Made by a program: the position numbers and the translations under genes. DNA of 64,000 nucleotides from contig NZ_CP162005.1 in the NCBI RefSeq assembly GCF_040822065.1, positions 1,426,001 to 1,490,000 on the forward strand, written 5' to 3'. Of the stretch, positions 35,527-45,322 are shown piece by piece. The notes under the pieces are model-generated. The model did not search any database. It had not been told where the DNA came from and worked only from the letters and a program-made list of their open reading frames with translations. This DNA comes from Pedobacter sp. WC2423. GTDB taxonomy: Bacteria > Bacteroidota > Bacteroidia > Sphingobacteriales > Sphingobacteriaceae. Within the stretch, counting starts at the first letter, position 1. Each line of letters opens with the position of its first letter.

Positions 35527-37428
35527 ATGAGGAAGATTACTATAGTATTTTTTTATCTGTTATTGATCAGCAGTACTTTTGTCCGGGCACAGGAGTCTGC
35601 TGTAAAAAAAGCACAGCAGAATTTCGAATACGCACAAAAGTCACTATTAGCCAAAGATTATAGTGGTGCGGCTCAGTTTTTAGAAGATGCAGTTGCAGCA
35701 GATCCTTCTTTTCAATTTGCTTTTGTTCAACTGGCTGATATTTACAAACTGAGAAAGTCTTTTGAAAAGGCCAGGTCTAATTATTTAAAAGCGATTGAAA
35801 TTCAAACAGTCCCGTTAGCGGCGAGAGTTTATTATTCTTTGGGGGAAGCAGAACTGAATAGCGGACAATACGCTGATGCGGGGAAACACTTTTCGTTATT
35901 CAAAACTACCTATAAAGGCAAAGATCAGGAAATGGTACTAAAAGCAGAAAAGTATATCCGGGATTGTAATTTTGCCGCGGTTGCCATTCAGAAACCTGAA
36001 AAATATATCCCCATAAATTTAGGCCCCGCAATAAATACCAAAGACAGAGAATATTTACCTGCACTGACCGCAGATGGCTCAACATTAATTTTTAGCCGTA
36101 CAGCAGACGGAAATGAAGATTTTTACATCTCCCGTAAAGTGAATAAAGAATGGAAAACGGCAATTCCGCTAAGTGATAAAATTAATACGAGATTCAATGA
36201 AGGTGCCCAATCTATTTCTCCAGATGGAATGTACCTGTTTTTTACTGGCTGCAACCGCCCGGATGGATTTGGAAGTTGCGATTTGTATGTGAGCCATAAA
36301 AACGGAAACCAGTGGGACACCCCTTTTAACCTGGGGTCTGTAGTCAATTCCTCCTCCTGGGATTCTCAGCCCGCAGTAACTCCTGATGGAAATACACTTT
36401 ATTTTGTAAGTAACCGCCCCGGAGGGATCGGTGGATATGATATTTGGAAAACCACTTTAAATGGTGAAGGAGAATGGAGTAAACCCGTAAACCTTGGGCC
36501 GGATATCAATACGATTTATGACGAAAATACACCATTTATACATCCTGATGGAAAAACCTTATACTTCTCTTCCAATGGATGGCCGGGTATGGGAAGCATG
36601 GATATTTTTTACAGCCGTGCACAAGCAGATGGAAAATGGGGTAAGCCTGTAAACATTGGCTATCCTATCAATACCTTTAATGAAGAGAGTGGATTAATGG
36701 TCAGCCCGGATGGAACTGAGGGATATTTCTCTTCCATAATAAGGGACGGTCTGGGAGATATGGATATTTACAGATTTAAATTACCAGAAGCCGCCAAACC
36801 ACTACCCATTACTTATGTTAAAGGTATTGTCAGAGATAAAGAGACCCGTGGTTTTCTGGAAGCCAAAGTACAAGTGGTAAATCTGAAAACAAAAGAGACT
36901 AAATTCAATGACTTTACCTCGAAAGACAATGGTGAATTCCTGGCTGTTATGCCGCTCGGCAGTACTTATGCTTTTAACGCAATAGCTGATGGCTACCTGT
37001 TTTATTCTGAAAATTTTGAACTGAATCAGGCAAAACCCGGTCAGCCTTATGTATTGGAAATTTATCTTGAAAAACTTAAACCCGGTGCAAATGTGGTTTT
37101 AAAGAATATATTTTTCGACACCAATAAATCGGAGCTGCTTCCACCATCAATTACAGAATTAACAAATCTTTTGCAATTGCTGCAGGCTAATACTTCTGTA
37201 AAGATTGAGATCCAGGGACACACTGACAATGAAGGGAATGCAGAAGCAAATCAGGCCTTATCTGTACAGCGCTCCAAAGCAGTTTACGATTATCTGATTA
37301 CAAATAAAGTAAATCCACAGCGCCTGACATTCAAAGGATTTGGTGCTACTAAACCAATTTCATCAAATGATACCCCCGCTGGTCGTCAGCAAAATCGCAG
37401 AACGTCATTCATTATTACCAGTATATAA
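35527..37428 (+). CDS. OmpA-family protein with TPR and PD40 repeats
   Basis: This 633-residue envelope protein has a signal peptide ending in VRAQ and N-terminal TPR-like helices (about 25-125). A WD40-like PD40 beta-propeller follows (about 170-425, with repeats such as TPDGNTLYFVSNRPGG, HPDGKTLYFSSNGWPG and SPDGTEGYFSS). A carboxypeptidase-regulatory-like domain comes next (about 430-515). The C-terminal OmpA domain binds peptidoglycan (IFFDTNKSEL, GHTDNEGNAEANQALS). This architecture is common in Bacteroidota, where relatives such as PorE take part in type IX secretion; membership here is not proven. It is transcribed alone. Confidence 0.9.
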   Translation: MRKITIVFFYLLLISSTFVRAQESAVKKAQQNFEYAQKSLLAKDYSGAAQFLEDAVAADPSFQFAFVQLADIYKLRKSFEKARSNYLKAIEIQTVPLAARVYYSLGEAELNSGQYADAGKHFSLFKTTYKGKDQEMVLKAEKYIRDCNFAAVAIQKPEKYIPINLGPAINTKDREYLPALTADGSTLIFSRTADGNEDFYISRKVNKEWKTAIPLSDKINTRFNEGAQSISPDGMYLFFTGCNRPDGFGSCDLYVSHKNGNQWDTPFNLGSVVNSSSWDSQPAVTPDGNTLYFVSNRPGGIGGYDIWKTTLNGEGEWSKPVNLGPDINTIYDENTPFIHPDGKTLYFSSNGWPGMGSMDIFYSRAQADGKWGKPVNIGYPINTFNEESGLMVSPDGTEGYFSSIIRDGLGDMDIYRFKLPEAAKPLPITYVKGIVRDKETRGFLEAKVQVVNLKTKETKFNDFTSKDNGEFLAVMPLGSTYAFNAIADGYLFYSENFELNQAKPGQPYVLEIYLEKLKPGANVVLKNIFFDTNKSELLPPSITELTNLLQLLQANTSVKIEIQGHTDNEGNAEANQALSVQRSKAVYDYLITNKVNPQRLTFKGFGATKPISSNDTPAGRQQNRRTSFIITSI

Positions 37429-37432
37429 AAAA

Positions 37433-37463
37433 GAGGCTGCTCATTGATTAAATGAACAGCCTC
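37433..37463 (-). terminator. Terminator of the recQ-kdsA operon
   Basis: GAGGCTGCTCATT pairs with AATGAACAGCCTC with one mismatch and a five-base loop. On the minus strand the stem is followed by six Ts, so it mainly terminates kdsA; it also lies just behind the convergent OmpA-family gene. Confidence 0.82.
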
Positions 37464-37486
37464 TCCTCTATTTAAATACAGTAATA

Positions 37487-38302
37487 CTAAACTACCGCTT
37501 TTCTAATTTTAATTAACTTCACTAATAACTGCTCTAATAAATCCAGATGAAGCATATTCGCACCATCAGATTTTGCATGAGCCGGATCAGGATGTGTCTC
37601 AATGAACAACCCATCAGCTCCAACAGCAATTGCTGCCTTCGCAATAGTCTCAATTAACTCAGGTTTCCCCCCCGTTACACCAGAACTTTGATTGGGCTGC
37701 TGTAAAGAATGCGTAACATCCATCACTACAGGAACACCAAAAGACTGCATTTCCGGTAAACCACGATAGTCAACAATTAAGTCCTGATAACCGAAAGTAT
37801 TTCCTCTATCGGTCAATATAACCCTTTTATTGCCAGCCTCATAAATCTTCTCTACTGCAAATCTCATGGAGCCCGCAGAAAGGAACTGACCTTTCTTTAC
37901 ATTGACAACTTTCCCTGTTTGTGCAGCAGCAATCAGCAGATCCGTTTGTCTGCATAAAAATGCAGGGATCTGTAATACATCTACATAAGCAGCGGCCATT
38001 GCAGCCTCAGCACTTTCGTGAATATCAGTTACCGTTGGCACACCAAAAGTCTTTCCAACCTTTTCTAAGATCTTCAATGCTTTCTCATCACCAATACCTG
38101 TAAAAGAATCACCTTTAGAGCGGTTTGCTTTTCTGTAAGAACCTTTAAAAATAAAAGGGATTTCTAACCGATCAGTTAGGGTTACAATTCTTTCCGCAAT
38201 TCTCATTGCGATTTCTTCCCCTTCAATTGCACAGGGGCCGGCCATCAAAAAGAAATTACCGGAAGTCGTATGTTTTAATTTATCTAATTCAAAATTGACC
38301 AT
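37487..38302 (-). CDS. kdsA: 3-deoxy-8-phosphooctulonate synthase
   Basis: KdsA condenses arabinose 5-phosphate with phosphoenolpyruvate to KDO 8-phosphate for lipopolysaccharide. The 271-residue barrel shows MAGPCAIEGEE, FKGSYRKANRSKGDSFTGIG, GVPTVTDIHE, LTDRGNTFGYQDLIVDYRGL and VMDVTHSLQQPN. It starts eight bases after recQ on the same strand. The isomerase making its substrate, kdsD, is encoded divergently 2.3 kb away. Confidence 0.97.
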   Translation of the reverse strand: MVNFELDKLKHTTSGNFFLMAGPCAIEGEEIAMRIAERIVTLTDRLEIPFIFKGSYRKANRSKGDSFTGIGDEKALKILEKVGKTFGVPTVTDIHESAEAAMAAAYVDVLQIPAFLCRQTDLLIAAAQTGKVVNVKKGQFLSAGSMRFAVEKIYEAGNKRVILTDRGNTFGYQDLIVDYRGLPEMQSFGVPVVMDVTHSLQQPNQSSGVTGGKPELIETIAKAAIAVGADGLFIETHPDPAHAKSDGANMLHLDLLEQLLVKLIKIRKAVV

Positions 38303-38310
38303 GCTGTAGC

Positions 38311-40500
38311 TTAATTTCCAAGTTCTGACATGAACTTGATTCTCATTAATTGTATCTCTTCACGCGTATAATCCGTCTCTCCCAAATCTTTCAAAGCTTC
38401 ATCAATTGAATCATTGTCAGCCGCGCGGAAATAATCAAATACTTCGTCCTGACGATCATCATCCAGCATTTCATCTACAAAATAGTTCAGGTTCAGCTTC
38501 GTTCCGGAGTTTACAATGGCTTCAATCTCTTTCAGGATTTCACTATAAGTGATTCCTTTAGATTTTGCAATATCTTCCAGTCCGATCTGTCTGTCTACAT
38601 TTTGTATAATGGAAACCTTTAATTGTGATTTATTTGCCTGTGTTTTAATAATTAAATCTATAGGGCGCTCAATATCATTGTCTGTCACATATTTTTTGAT
38701 CAGTTCAAGAAAAGGCGTACCAAATTTCATGGCTTTACCATTTCCAACACCCGAAATCTGTTTCAGCTCATCCATTGCAATCGGATAATGGGTACACATT
38801 TCTTCCAGTGAAGGATCCTGGAAAACGACGAAAGGAGGAACATTTTTCTGTTTCGCGATCTTCTTTCTCAGATCTTTCAGCAATAAAAGCAATTGCGTAT
38901 CCAGTGTTCCGCTACCATGTTTTACATCATCTTCATCATCATCTGCTGAACTTTCAATAGGCACATTCAGAATGAATTTAAGACTATAAGGGTTTTTGAT
39001 AAAATCATTTCCCGAATTGGTCAGCCTTAATAAACCATAGTTATCAATATCTTTTGATAAGAAGTTATTCAGTACCGCCTGCCTGATTAAAGATTTCCAA
39101 AGATTTTCACCTTCTACTTTACCCAGTCCAAACTCCTGCAATTTGCTATGCTCATAAGCGATAGTCTGTGCGGTTTCCATCCCTAATAAAACGCATAGGA
39201 TATGTGCATCATCAAACTTCTCCCCTATATTTTTAATCAGCGTCAGTGCAACCTTTAAGTGCTCTTCTGCTTCAAAATATGTTTTAGGCTTTTTACAGTT
39301 ATCACACATACAGTTACAGCCTGTCTCATTGAAGTTCTCTCCAAAATAGTGCAAAATCTGTTTTCTGCGGCATACGCCTGATTCAGCGTAATCAATAACT
39401 TCTTTTAAAATCTGCGTACCAATTTCACGTTCGGCCACCGGCTTATCTTTCATGAATTTAGCCAGTTTATCTACATCCTTTTGTACATAAAAAGCAATAC
39501 AAACACCTTCTCCGCCATCACGTCCGGCTCTTCCGGTTTCCTGATAATAGCCTTCCATACTCTTAGGAATATCGTGGTGAATAACAAAACGCACATCAGG
39601 CTTGTCAATACCCATCCCGAAGGCTATGGTAGCGACAATAACCTCCACATCTTCCATCAGGAATTTGTCTTGTGTATCTGCTCTGACTTTAGGCTCTAAT
39701 CCGGCATGGTAAGGCAAAGCCTTGATCCCATTCAGATTTAATGCTTCAGCAACTTCTTCCACCTTTTTTCTGCTCAGACAGTAAATGATACCGGATTTAC
39801 CTGTATTGTATTTAATGTACCTGATGATTTCTTTGATGACATCCCTTTTAGGACGTATTTCATAAAATAAGTTGGGCCTGTTAAACGAGGATTTAAATAA
39901 GGTAGCATCAGCCATCTGCAGGTTTTTAATAATATCCTGCTGCACTTTAGGTGTTGCCGTTGCAGTTAATGCAATAATCGGGATGTCTGGTCCCAGGCCG
40001 CTGATCACCTGGCGGATTCTCCGGTACTCCGGACGAAAATCATGTCCCCATTCTGAAATACAATGAGCTTCATCAACCGCAACAAAAGAGATCGTAATAA
40101 GCTTCAGAAATTCAATATTATCCGGCTTGGACAATGATTCTGGTGCTACGTATAATAATTTAGTCTGACCACTCAGCAAATCGCTTTTTACCTGGGCAAT
40201 TTCCGATTTATTTAAAGACGAATTCAGGAAGTGCGCAATACTGTCACTTCCGCCAAAAGCTCTCAGCTGATCCACCTGATTTTTCATCAGCGCAATAAGC
40301 GGTGAGATCACGATGGCAGTACCTTCTGACATTAAAGCTGGTAATTGATAACAGATAGATTTCCCCCCACCCGTTGGCATAATTACAAACGTATTTTTCC
40401 GCTCAAGAACATTGGTAATAATTGATTCCTGATCCCCCTTAAAATTATCGAAACCAAAAAAGGTTTGTAAGTTGTCAAACAACGACTTTTTCACATCCAT
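38311..40500 (-). CDS. recQ: ATP-dependent DNA helicase RecQ
   Basis: RecQ unwinds DNA during recombination repair. Walker A is MPTGGGKSICYQLP (residues 41-54) and Walker B is VDEAHCISEWGHDFRPEYRRI. Helicase motifs GIIYCLSRKKVEEVA and YYQETGRAGRDGGEG follow. The zinc-binding Cys set is GVCRRKQILHYFGENFNETG plus CNCMCDNCKKP. An RQC winged helix, an HRDC domain (about 530-600) and a further helical C-terminus (to 729) complete it. The arrangement is usual for Bacteroidota RecQ. It leads a two-gene operon with kdsA. Confidence 0.96.
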   Translation of the reverse strand: MDVKKSLFDNLQTFFGFDNFKGDQESIITNVLERKNTFVIMPTGGGKSICYQLPALMSEGTAIVISPLIALMKNQVDQLRAFGGSDSIAHFLNSSLNKSEIAQVKSDLLSGQTKLLYVAPESLSKPDNIEFLKLITISFVAVDEAHCISEWGHDFRPEYRRIRQVISGLGPDIPIIALTATATPKVQQDIIKNLQMADATLFKSSFNRPNLFYEIRPKRDVIKEIIRYIKYNTGKSGIIYCLSRKKVEEVAEALNLNGIKALPYHAGLEPKVRADTQDKFLMEDVEVIVATIAFGMGIDKPDVRFVIHHDIPKSMEGYYQETGRAGRDGGEGVCIAFYVQKDVDKLAKFMKDKPVAEREIGTQILKEVIDYAESGVCRRKQILHYFGENFNETGCNCMCDNCKKPKTYFEAEEHLKVALTLIKNIGEKFDDAHILCVLLGMETAQTIAYEHSKLQEFGLGKVEGENLWKSLIRQAVLNNFLSKDIDNYGLLRLTNSGNDFIKNPYSLKFILNVPIESSADDDEDDVKHGSGTLDTQLLLLLKDLRKKIAKQKNVPPFVVFQDPSLEEMCTHYPIAMDELKQISGVGNGKAMKFGTPFLELIKKYVTDNDIERPIDLIIKTQANKSQLKVSIIQNVDRQIGLEDIAKSKGITYSEILKEIEAIVNSGTKLNLNYFVDEMLDDDRQDEVFDYFRAADNDSIDEALKDLGETDYTREEIQLMRIKFMSELGN

Positions 40501-40544
40501 TTTGTGTATAAAATATTCAGTGCTATTTTTGATTCAAAATAACA

Positions 40545-40552
40545 TAATTTTG
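40545..40552 (+). promoter_or_regulatory. -7 box (TAATTTTG) for kdsD-manC
   Basis: TAATTTTG fits TAnnTTTG and ends 36 bases before the TTG start. A second match, TATTTTTG, lies at 40524-40531. Confidence 0.4.
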
Positions 40553-40588
40553 CACCAATTAAAGCATCAATATACTAAATAATTCTCT

Positions 40589-41554
40589 TTGAAAAGTAAA
40601 AAATCTATTATCACAGCGGGGATCAACACTTTACAAGCGGAAGCGCAGGCTATACTTGGGCTGGTAAAACATATAAACGACGATTTTGCAACGATTGTAG
40701 AGCGAATTATCGCCGGAAACGGCCGTGTAATTGTTACAGGAATCGGCAAAAGCGCCATTATTGCGCAGAAAATTGTTGCTACATTGAATTCTACAGGCAC
40801 TCCATCAAGCTATATGCATGCTTCAGATGCAGTGCATGGAGACCTTGGAATGATACAGAAAACAGACATCGTAATCTGCATTTCCAAGAGTGGAAATACG
40901 CCCGAAATCAAGGTCCTTGCCCCTTTGCTAAAACAGTGCGGAGCTTTGCTGATCGGGATGGTCGGACAACTCGAATCTGAGCTTGCCAGGCATGCAGATC
41001 TGATTCTCAATACGACCGTAGCAAAGGAAGCTTGTCCAAATAATCTCGCCCCTACCACCAGTACTACCGCACAGCTGGCTATGGGAGATGCGCTCGCAGT
41101 AAGTTTGCTTTTAGCCAGAGAATTCAGTGCACAGGATTTTGCCCGCTTTCATCCTGGCGGATCTTTAGGAAAAAAGTTGTATCTTAAAGTTTCTGATCTG
41201 GCAGAACGCAATGCTAAACCAAGTATTCTGGCTGATGCTGCTGTAAAAGATGTTATAATTGCAATTAGTAAAAACCGTTTAGGGGCAGTCGTTGTTGTTG
41301 ATGGTAGCCAAATAATTGGTATCATTACAGATGGTGATATCAGAAGAATGCTTGAAAAATATTCAGACCTGACAGACCTGACAGCAAAAGACATTATGAA
41401 CAGCAATCCTAAAATGATAGATAAAGATACTTTAGCAGTAACCGCATTCGAGCTGATCAGGCAATCTAATATTACACAATTATTAATTACCGATACCAAT
41501 GGTTACTTTGGTATTGTACATTTGCACGACCTTCTTCATGAAGGTTTATTATAG
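40589..41554 (+). CDS. kdsD: Arabinose-5-phosphate isomerase (KdsD/KpsF)
   Basis: KdsD isomerises ribulose 5-phosphate to arabinose 5-phosphate, the KDO precursor. The SIS domain (about 30-175) holds VIVTGIGKSAIIAQKI, ASDAVHGDLGMIQ, ICISKSGNTPEIK and NLAPTTSTTAQLAMGDALA. Two CBS domains follow (about 205-321). The 321-residue length is normal. The start must be the TTG at 40589: an in-frame stop lies at 40580-40582 and the next in-frame Met falls inside the SIS domain. manC follows after 12 bases, linking KDO and mannose nucleotide supply in one transcript. Confidence 0.95.
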   Translation: MKSKKSIITAGINTLQAEAQAILGLVKHINDDFATIVERIIAGNGRVIVTGIGKSAIIAQKIVATLNSTGTPSSYMHASDAVHGDLGMIQKTDIVICISKSGNTPEIKVLAPLLKQCGALLIGMVGQLESELARHADLILNTTVAKEACPNNLAPTTSTTAQLAMGDALAVSLLLAREFSAQDFARFHPGGSLGKKLYLKVSDLAERNAKPSILADAAVKDVIIAISKNRLGAVVVVDGSQIIGIITDGDIRRMLEKYSDLTDLTAKDIMNSNPKMIDKDTLAVTAFELIRQSNITQLLITDTNGYFGIVHLHDLLHEGLL

Positions 41555-41566
41555 TTTAATCCTAAT

Positions 41567-42658
41567 ATGAACAAAGATAATTACGCCCTAATTATGGCCG
41601 GTGGCGTTGGCAGCCGTTTTTGGCCTGTAAGCAGAATCGAACATCCGAAACAGTTTATTGATTTTTTTGGTGTAGGAAAAACACTTATTCAAAGTACATA
41701 TGACCGTTTTTTAAAGATATGTCCGCCAGAAAATATTTTCATTGTCACCAATGAAATTTATATGGATAAGGTAAAATCACAATTACCGGATCTTCCGGAT
41801 AATCAGATTCTCGCTGAACCTATCATGAGAAATACCGCTCCTTGTATTGCTTATGGTTCTATGAAGATTGCCGAAATCAATCCCGATGCGACTATTGTTG
41901 TAGCCCCGTCTGACCATACAATCTCCAATCTGGACGCATTTATAGCCGCTATAGAGCAATCTTTAAAGGCTGCAAAGGAAAACAACTGCCTGATCACTTT
42001 AGGGATCAAGCCAAGCCGCCCTGACACTGGTTATGGATACATACAATATGTAGAAACCACCTTACCTACAGATCCACAATTCAACAAAGTAAAAATATTC
42101 ACAGAGAAGCCCAATCTGGAACTGGCTAAATCATTTATACAAAGCGGTGATTTTTTATGGAACGCGGGTATTTTCATCTGGTCTGCAAAAGCCATCAATG
42201 ATGCCTTCAGCAAACATTTACCGGATATGTATGATATTTTCCACCTGGGTGCTTCTTTGTACAATACACCAGAAGAAAAAGCATTTATTGGCAATGCCTA
42301 TTTACAATGCACCAATATTTCGATAGACTTCGCAATTATGGAAAAAGCCGATAATGTTTATGTCCTGCCTGCCGATTTCGGATGGTCAGACCTTGGCACC
42401 TGGGCTTCTATTTACGATATGGCAGAAAAAGATTATGTAGGTAATGCAGTTATCCCTTCTGAGCAGGTGATGATGTTCAACTCCTCGAACTGCATGGTCA
42501 ATGTACCTGAGGACAAACTGGTTATCCTTCAGGGCTTACATGACTATATTGTAGTGGAATCCAACAATACACTGTTGATTTGTCCCAGATCTGAAGAACA
42601 GAGCGTGAAACAAATCGTAGCAGATGTAAAGTCTAATTTTGGACAGAAATTTATCTAG
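41567..42658 (+). CDS. manC: Mannose-1-phosphate guanylyltransferase
   Basis: The enzyme makes GDP-mannose from mannose 1-phosphate and GTP. The nucleotidyltransferase signature MAGGVGSRFWPVSRIEHPKQ lies at residues 10-29. Further motifs are EPIMRNTAPCIAYG, VAPSDHTI, FTEKPNLELAKSF, WNAGIFIWSA, SIDFAIMEKADNVYVLP and FGWSDLGTWAS. The 363-residue length means the C-terminal isomerase domain of bifunctional relatives is absent. It is the second gene of the kdsD operon and ends in a hairpin. Confidence 0.94.
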   Translation: MNKDNYALIMAGGVGSRFWPVSRIEHPKQFIDFFGVGKTLIQSTYDRFLKICPPENIFIVTNEIYMDKVKSQLPDLPDNQILAEPIMRNTAPCIAYGSMKIAEINPDATIVVAPSDHTISNLDAFIAAIEQSLKAAKENNCLITLGIKPSRPDTGYGYIQYVETTLPTDPQFNKVKIFTEKPNLELAKSFIQSGDFLWNAGIFIWSAKAINDAFSKHLPDMYDIFHLGASLYNTPEEKAFIGNAYLQCTNISIDFAIMEKADNVYVLPADFGWSDLGTWASIYDMAEKDYVGNAVIPSEQVMMFNSSNCMVNVPEDKLVILQGLHDYIVVESNNTLLICPRSEEQSVKQIVADVKSNFGQKFI

Positions 42659-42679
42659 AACCTGTAAATAACAGGTTCT
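42657..42679. terminator. Stem-loop between manC and rlmB
   Basis: AGAACCTGT (42657-42665) pairs perfectly with ACAGGTTCT (42671-42679). It overlaps the manC stop codon and touches the end of the convergent rlmB gene. No long T-run follows. Confidence 0.6.
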
Positions 42680-43449
42680 TAACTATTACCGCGCTGTCTG
42701 ATCGCTTCATACAGGATAACACCGGTAGAAACCGAAACATTTAGTGAACCGATCTCTCCAAACATAGGGATCTTCGCTAAATGGTTAGCCATCCGCATAA
42801 TATCATTTGATATTCCTTCATCCTCCGCTCCCATTACAATGGCAGTAGGTGCGGTATAATCCGGCGCATAAATTAAATCATTTGTTTTTTCAGTACAGGC
42901 AACAATCTGCAAGCCGCATTCCTGCAGGAACAAAGCGGTTTTGTGTAAATTTTGCTGACGGCAAACAGGAATGGTAAATAATGCACCTGCTGAAGTTTTA
43001 ATTGCATCTGCATTGATCTGCGCAGAATTTTTTGCCGGTACAACAATCGCATGTACACCAGTACAAGCAGCCGTTCTGGCAATAGCACCCATATTTCTTA
43101 CGTCAGTAATTCCATCCAGGATCAGGATTAAAGGAACTTCTCCCTTTTCATAAATCAATGGAATGATATCTTCTATTTTCTGAAAAGTAATCGCAGAAAT
43201 TACAGCAACCACACCCTGGTGGTTCTTTTGCGTCATTCTGTTTAACTTTTCTACAGGAACATTGTGTACAGGAATATCAGTATCTCTCAGCAAGCCTTTT
43301 AGTTCAGGAATGATTTCTCCTGTAAGACCGCGTTGCATGTAAATGCTTTCTATATCTTTTCCAGCTTTAATTGCTTCTATTACAGCACGTATACCAAAAA
43401 CAAACTCGTTATTTTCTTTAGGCCTGGGTGACCTTCTAAAGTTTTCCAT
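42679..43449 (-). CDS. rlmB: 23S rRNA 2'-O-ribose methyltransferase (RlmB-like, SpoU family)
   Basis: SpoU-family methyltransferases of this type methylate a guanosine of 23S rRNA. The N-terminal substrate-binding domain begins NEFVFGIRAVIEAIKAGKDI. The catalytic SPOUT domain carries LILDGITDVRNMGAIARTA, IVMGAEDEGISNDIM and GSLNVSVSTGVILYEAIRQR, the knot that binds SAM. The 256-residue length is standard. The target site is inferred from similarity to RlmB (Gm2251). It is divergent from dnaB. Confidence 0.93.
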   Translation of the reverse strand: MENFRRSPRPKENNEFVFGIRAVIEAIKAGKDIESIYMQRGLTGEIIPELKGLLRDTDIPVHNVPVEKLNRMTQKNHQGVVAVISAITFQKIEDIIPLIYEKGEVPLILILDGITDVRNMGAIARTAACTGVHAIVVPAKNSAQINADAIKTSAGALFTIPVCRQQNLHKTALFLQECGLQIVACTEKTNDLIYAPDYTAPTAIVMGAEDEGISNDIMRMANHLAKIPMFGEIGSLNVSVSTGVILYEAIRQRGNS

Positions 43450-43466
43450 TAATTCTATTTTACCTG

Positions 43467-43474
43467 CAAAAATA
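43467..43474 (-). promoter_or_regulatory. -7 box (TATTTTTG) for rlmB
   Basis: TATTTTTG on the minus strand matches TAnnTTTG and ends 17 bases before the rlmB ATG. Confidence 0.45.
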
Positions 43475-43701
43475 GCTGAAATAATGAGAACTGAGGAATT
43501 GAATTTTCATCGGTTAGCTATTGCTTCCAGCAGTCATGAAGCTTGCCTGAAAATCATGCAGGTTTTCTGCTCTGATACACAGCTCCTTATCAACAAGATT
43601 CTGTTAGTAAATAGCAGAATTTTTATTAGTTGCGCAAAAAACTATGATATCCAGGTGTTAGAATGTTCATAAAGAAATCTTTACAGGAGTAAATTTTTCG
43701 C

Positions 43702-43709
43702 TATTTTTG
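43702..43709 (+). promoter_or_regulatory. -7 box (TATTTTTG) for dnaB
   Basis: TATTTTTG fits TAnnTTTG and ends only five bases before the dnaB ATG at 43715, so a transcript from it would be nearly or fully leaderless. Confidence 0.5.
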
Positions 43710-43714
43710 GGGCT

Positions 43715-45292
43715 ATGAATACGGATAACGGAACACAAGGTCAGGACAGGCAGAACTTTACCTCTTCCAGAAAAAACAGAGTCGGTACCCCCATGAGTAA
43801 TATGGGTAAAATACCCCCGCAAGCGATAGATTTAGAAGAGGCGGTGCTCGGTGCACTGATGCTTGAAAAAGATGCGCTTTCTACTGTTATCGATATTCTG
43901 AAACCTGATGTTTTTTACGCAGAAGCACATAAAAAGATATTTGAAGCCATCGCTATTTTATTTCAGAAATCTAAACCTGTAGATATTTTAACCGTGACCT
44001 CCGAACTCAGAACATTGGGTACGCTGGAAATGGTTGGTGGAGCATATTATATCACTAACCTGACTAACCGTGTTGCTTCAGCAGCAAATATTGAATACCA
44101 CGCCCGTATTATTTCACAAAAATACATTCAGCGTGAACTGATCAGGATTTCATCCGAGATTATTCAAAACGCTTACGAGGATACAACAGATATATTCGAC
44201 CTGCTGGACAACGCAGAGAAAGGTCTTTTTGATATCGCTCAGAATAACCTGCGCAGAGATACTCAGAAAATGGATGAGATTATTAAACAATCTCTGGCTA
44301 CGCTTGAAGAATTAAGAACAAAGTCTGACGGGTTAACAGGTGTCCCATCTGGTTTTACAGCACTTGACCGGATTACCGGCGGCTGGCAGCCTTCAGATCT
44401 GGTCATCATCGCTGCACGTCCGGCGATGGGAAAAACCGCTTTCGTACTAACCTGTGCCAGGAATGCAGCTGTTGAATTTAAACGTCCTGTAGTCGTATTC
44501 TCCCTGGAGATGTCTTCTGTACAGTTAGTGAATCGTTTAATATCCGGAGAAACAGAGATTGAACAGGAAAAAATCCGTAAAGGAAACTTAGCAGAATGGG
44601 AATGGCAGCAGTTACACAGTAAGATAGGTACGCTGACAGAAGCCCCGCTGTTAATTGATGACACCCCTGCCCTGAACATTTTTGAATTCAGAGCAAAATG
44701 CAGACGATTAAAATCACAATACGATATCCAGATGATCATCATCGATTATTTACAGTTGATGCATGGTAAAGGAGAAGGTCAAAGTGGTGGTGGTAACCGT
44801 GAACAGGAAATTGGTAGTATATCCAGAGCCCTGAAATCGGTAGCTAAAGAATTGAACGTTCCGGTTCTTGCCCTCTCGCAGTTAAGCCGTGCGGTGGAAA
44901 CCAGGCCGGGAGTAAATGGTAAACGCCCACTGTTATCCGATTTGAGGGAATCCGGCTCTATTGAGCAGGATGCAGATATGGTACTCTTCCTTTATCGTCC
45001 TGAATATTATGGAATTACGGAAGATGAAAGCGGAAGATCTCAGGCTGGTGTTGGTGAAGTTATTATCGCAAAACACAGAAATGGTGAAACCGGTATTGTG
45101 CCGTTAAGATTTATCGGTAAGTATGTGAAGTTTACCGATCTTGAAGAAGACTTTATGCCACCGAACTCATTCTCTATGGACAGTCCGGCTGCCGGAATGC
45201 TGCCTTCAGCTGATTTTGACCGTCCTTCGGGTAATGTGATTATCAAGCCATCCCGTATGGATGATTTCAATGACGACGACGCCCCATTCTAA
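43715..45292 (+). CDS. dnaB: Replicative DNA helicase DnaB
   Basis: DnaB is the hexameric helicase that drives the replication fork. The N-terminal domain begins PPQAIDLEEAVLGALMLEKD (about 34-53). The RecA-like core has Walker A ARPAMGKTAF (about 233-242), FSLEMSSVQLVNRL, Walker B IIIDYLQLMHG and LSQLSRAVETRPGVNGKRP. DLRESGSIEQDADMVLFLYR and IIAKHRNGETG close the core. The 525-residue length and the poorly conserved acidic tail are typical for the phylum. No intein is present. Confidence 0.97.
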   Translation: MNTDNGTQGQDRQNFTSSRKNRVGTPMSNMGKIPPQAIDLEEAVLGALMLEKDALSTVIDILKPDVFYAEAHKKIFEAIAILFQKSKPVDILTVTSELRTLGTLEMVGGAYYITNLTNRVASAANIEYHARIISQKYIQRELIRISSEIIQNAYEDTTDIFDLLDNAEKGLFDIAQNNLRRDTQKMDEIIKQSLATLEELRTKSDGLTGVPSGFTALDRITGGWQPSDLVIIAARPAMGKTAFVLTCARNAAVEFKRPVVVFSLEMSSVQLVNRLISGETEIEQEKIRKGNLAEWEWQQLHSKIGTLTEAPLLIDDTPALNIFEFRAKCRRLKSQYDIQMIIIDYLQLMHGKGEGQSGGGNREQEIGSISRALKSVAKELNVPVLALSQLSRAVETRPGVNGKRPLLSDLRESGSIEQDADMVLFLYRPEYYGITEDESGRSQAGVGEVIIAKHRNGETGIVPLRFIGKYVKFTDLEEDFMPPNSFSMDSPAAGMLPSADFDRPSGNVIIKPSRMDDFNDDDAPF

Positions 45293-45322
45293 AATAAGGC
45301 CACCATTCTAAAATATAAATAA

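Noticed and set aside
43343..43672. 109-residue plus-strand open frame between rlmB and dnaB
   Set aside because: The first third is antisense to rlmB, and the rest lies in the divergent promoter region with no coding-like composition or recognisable family.
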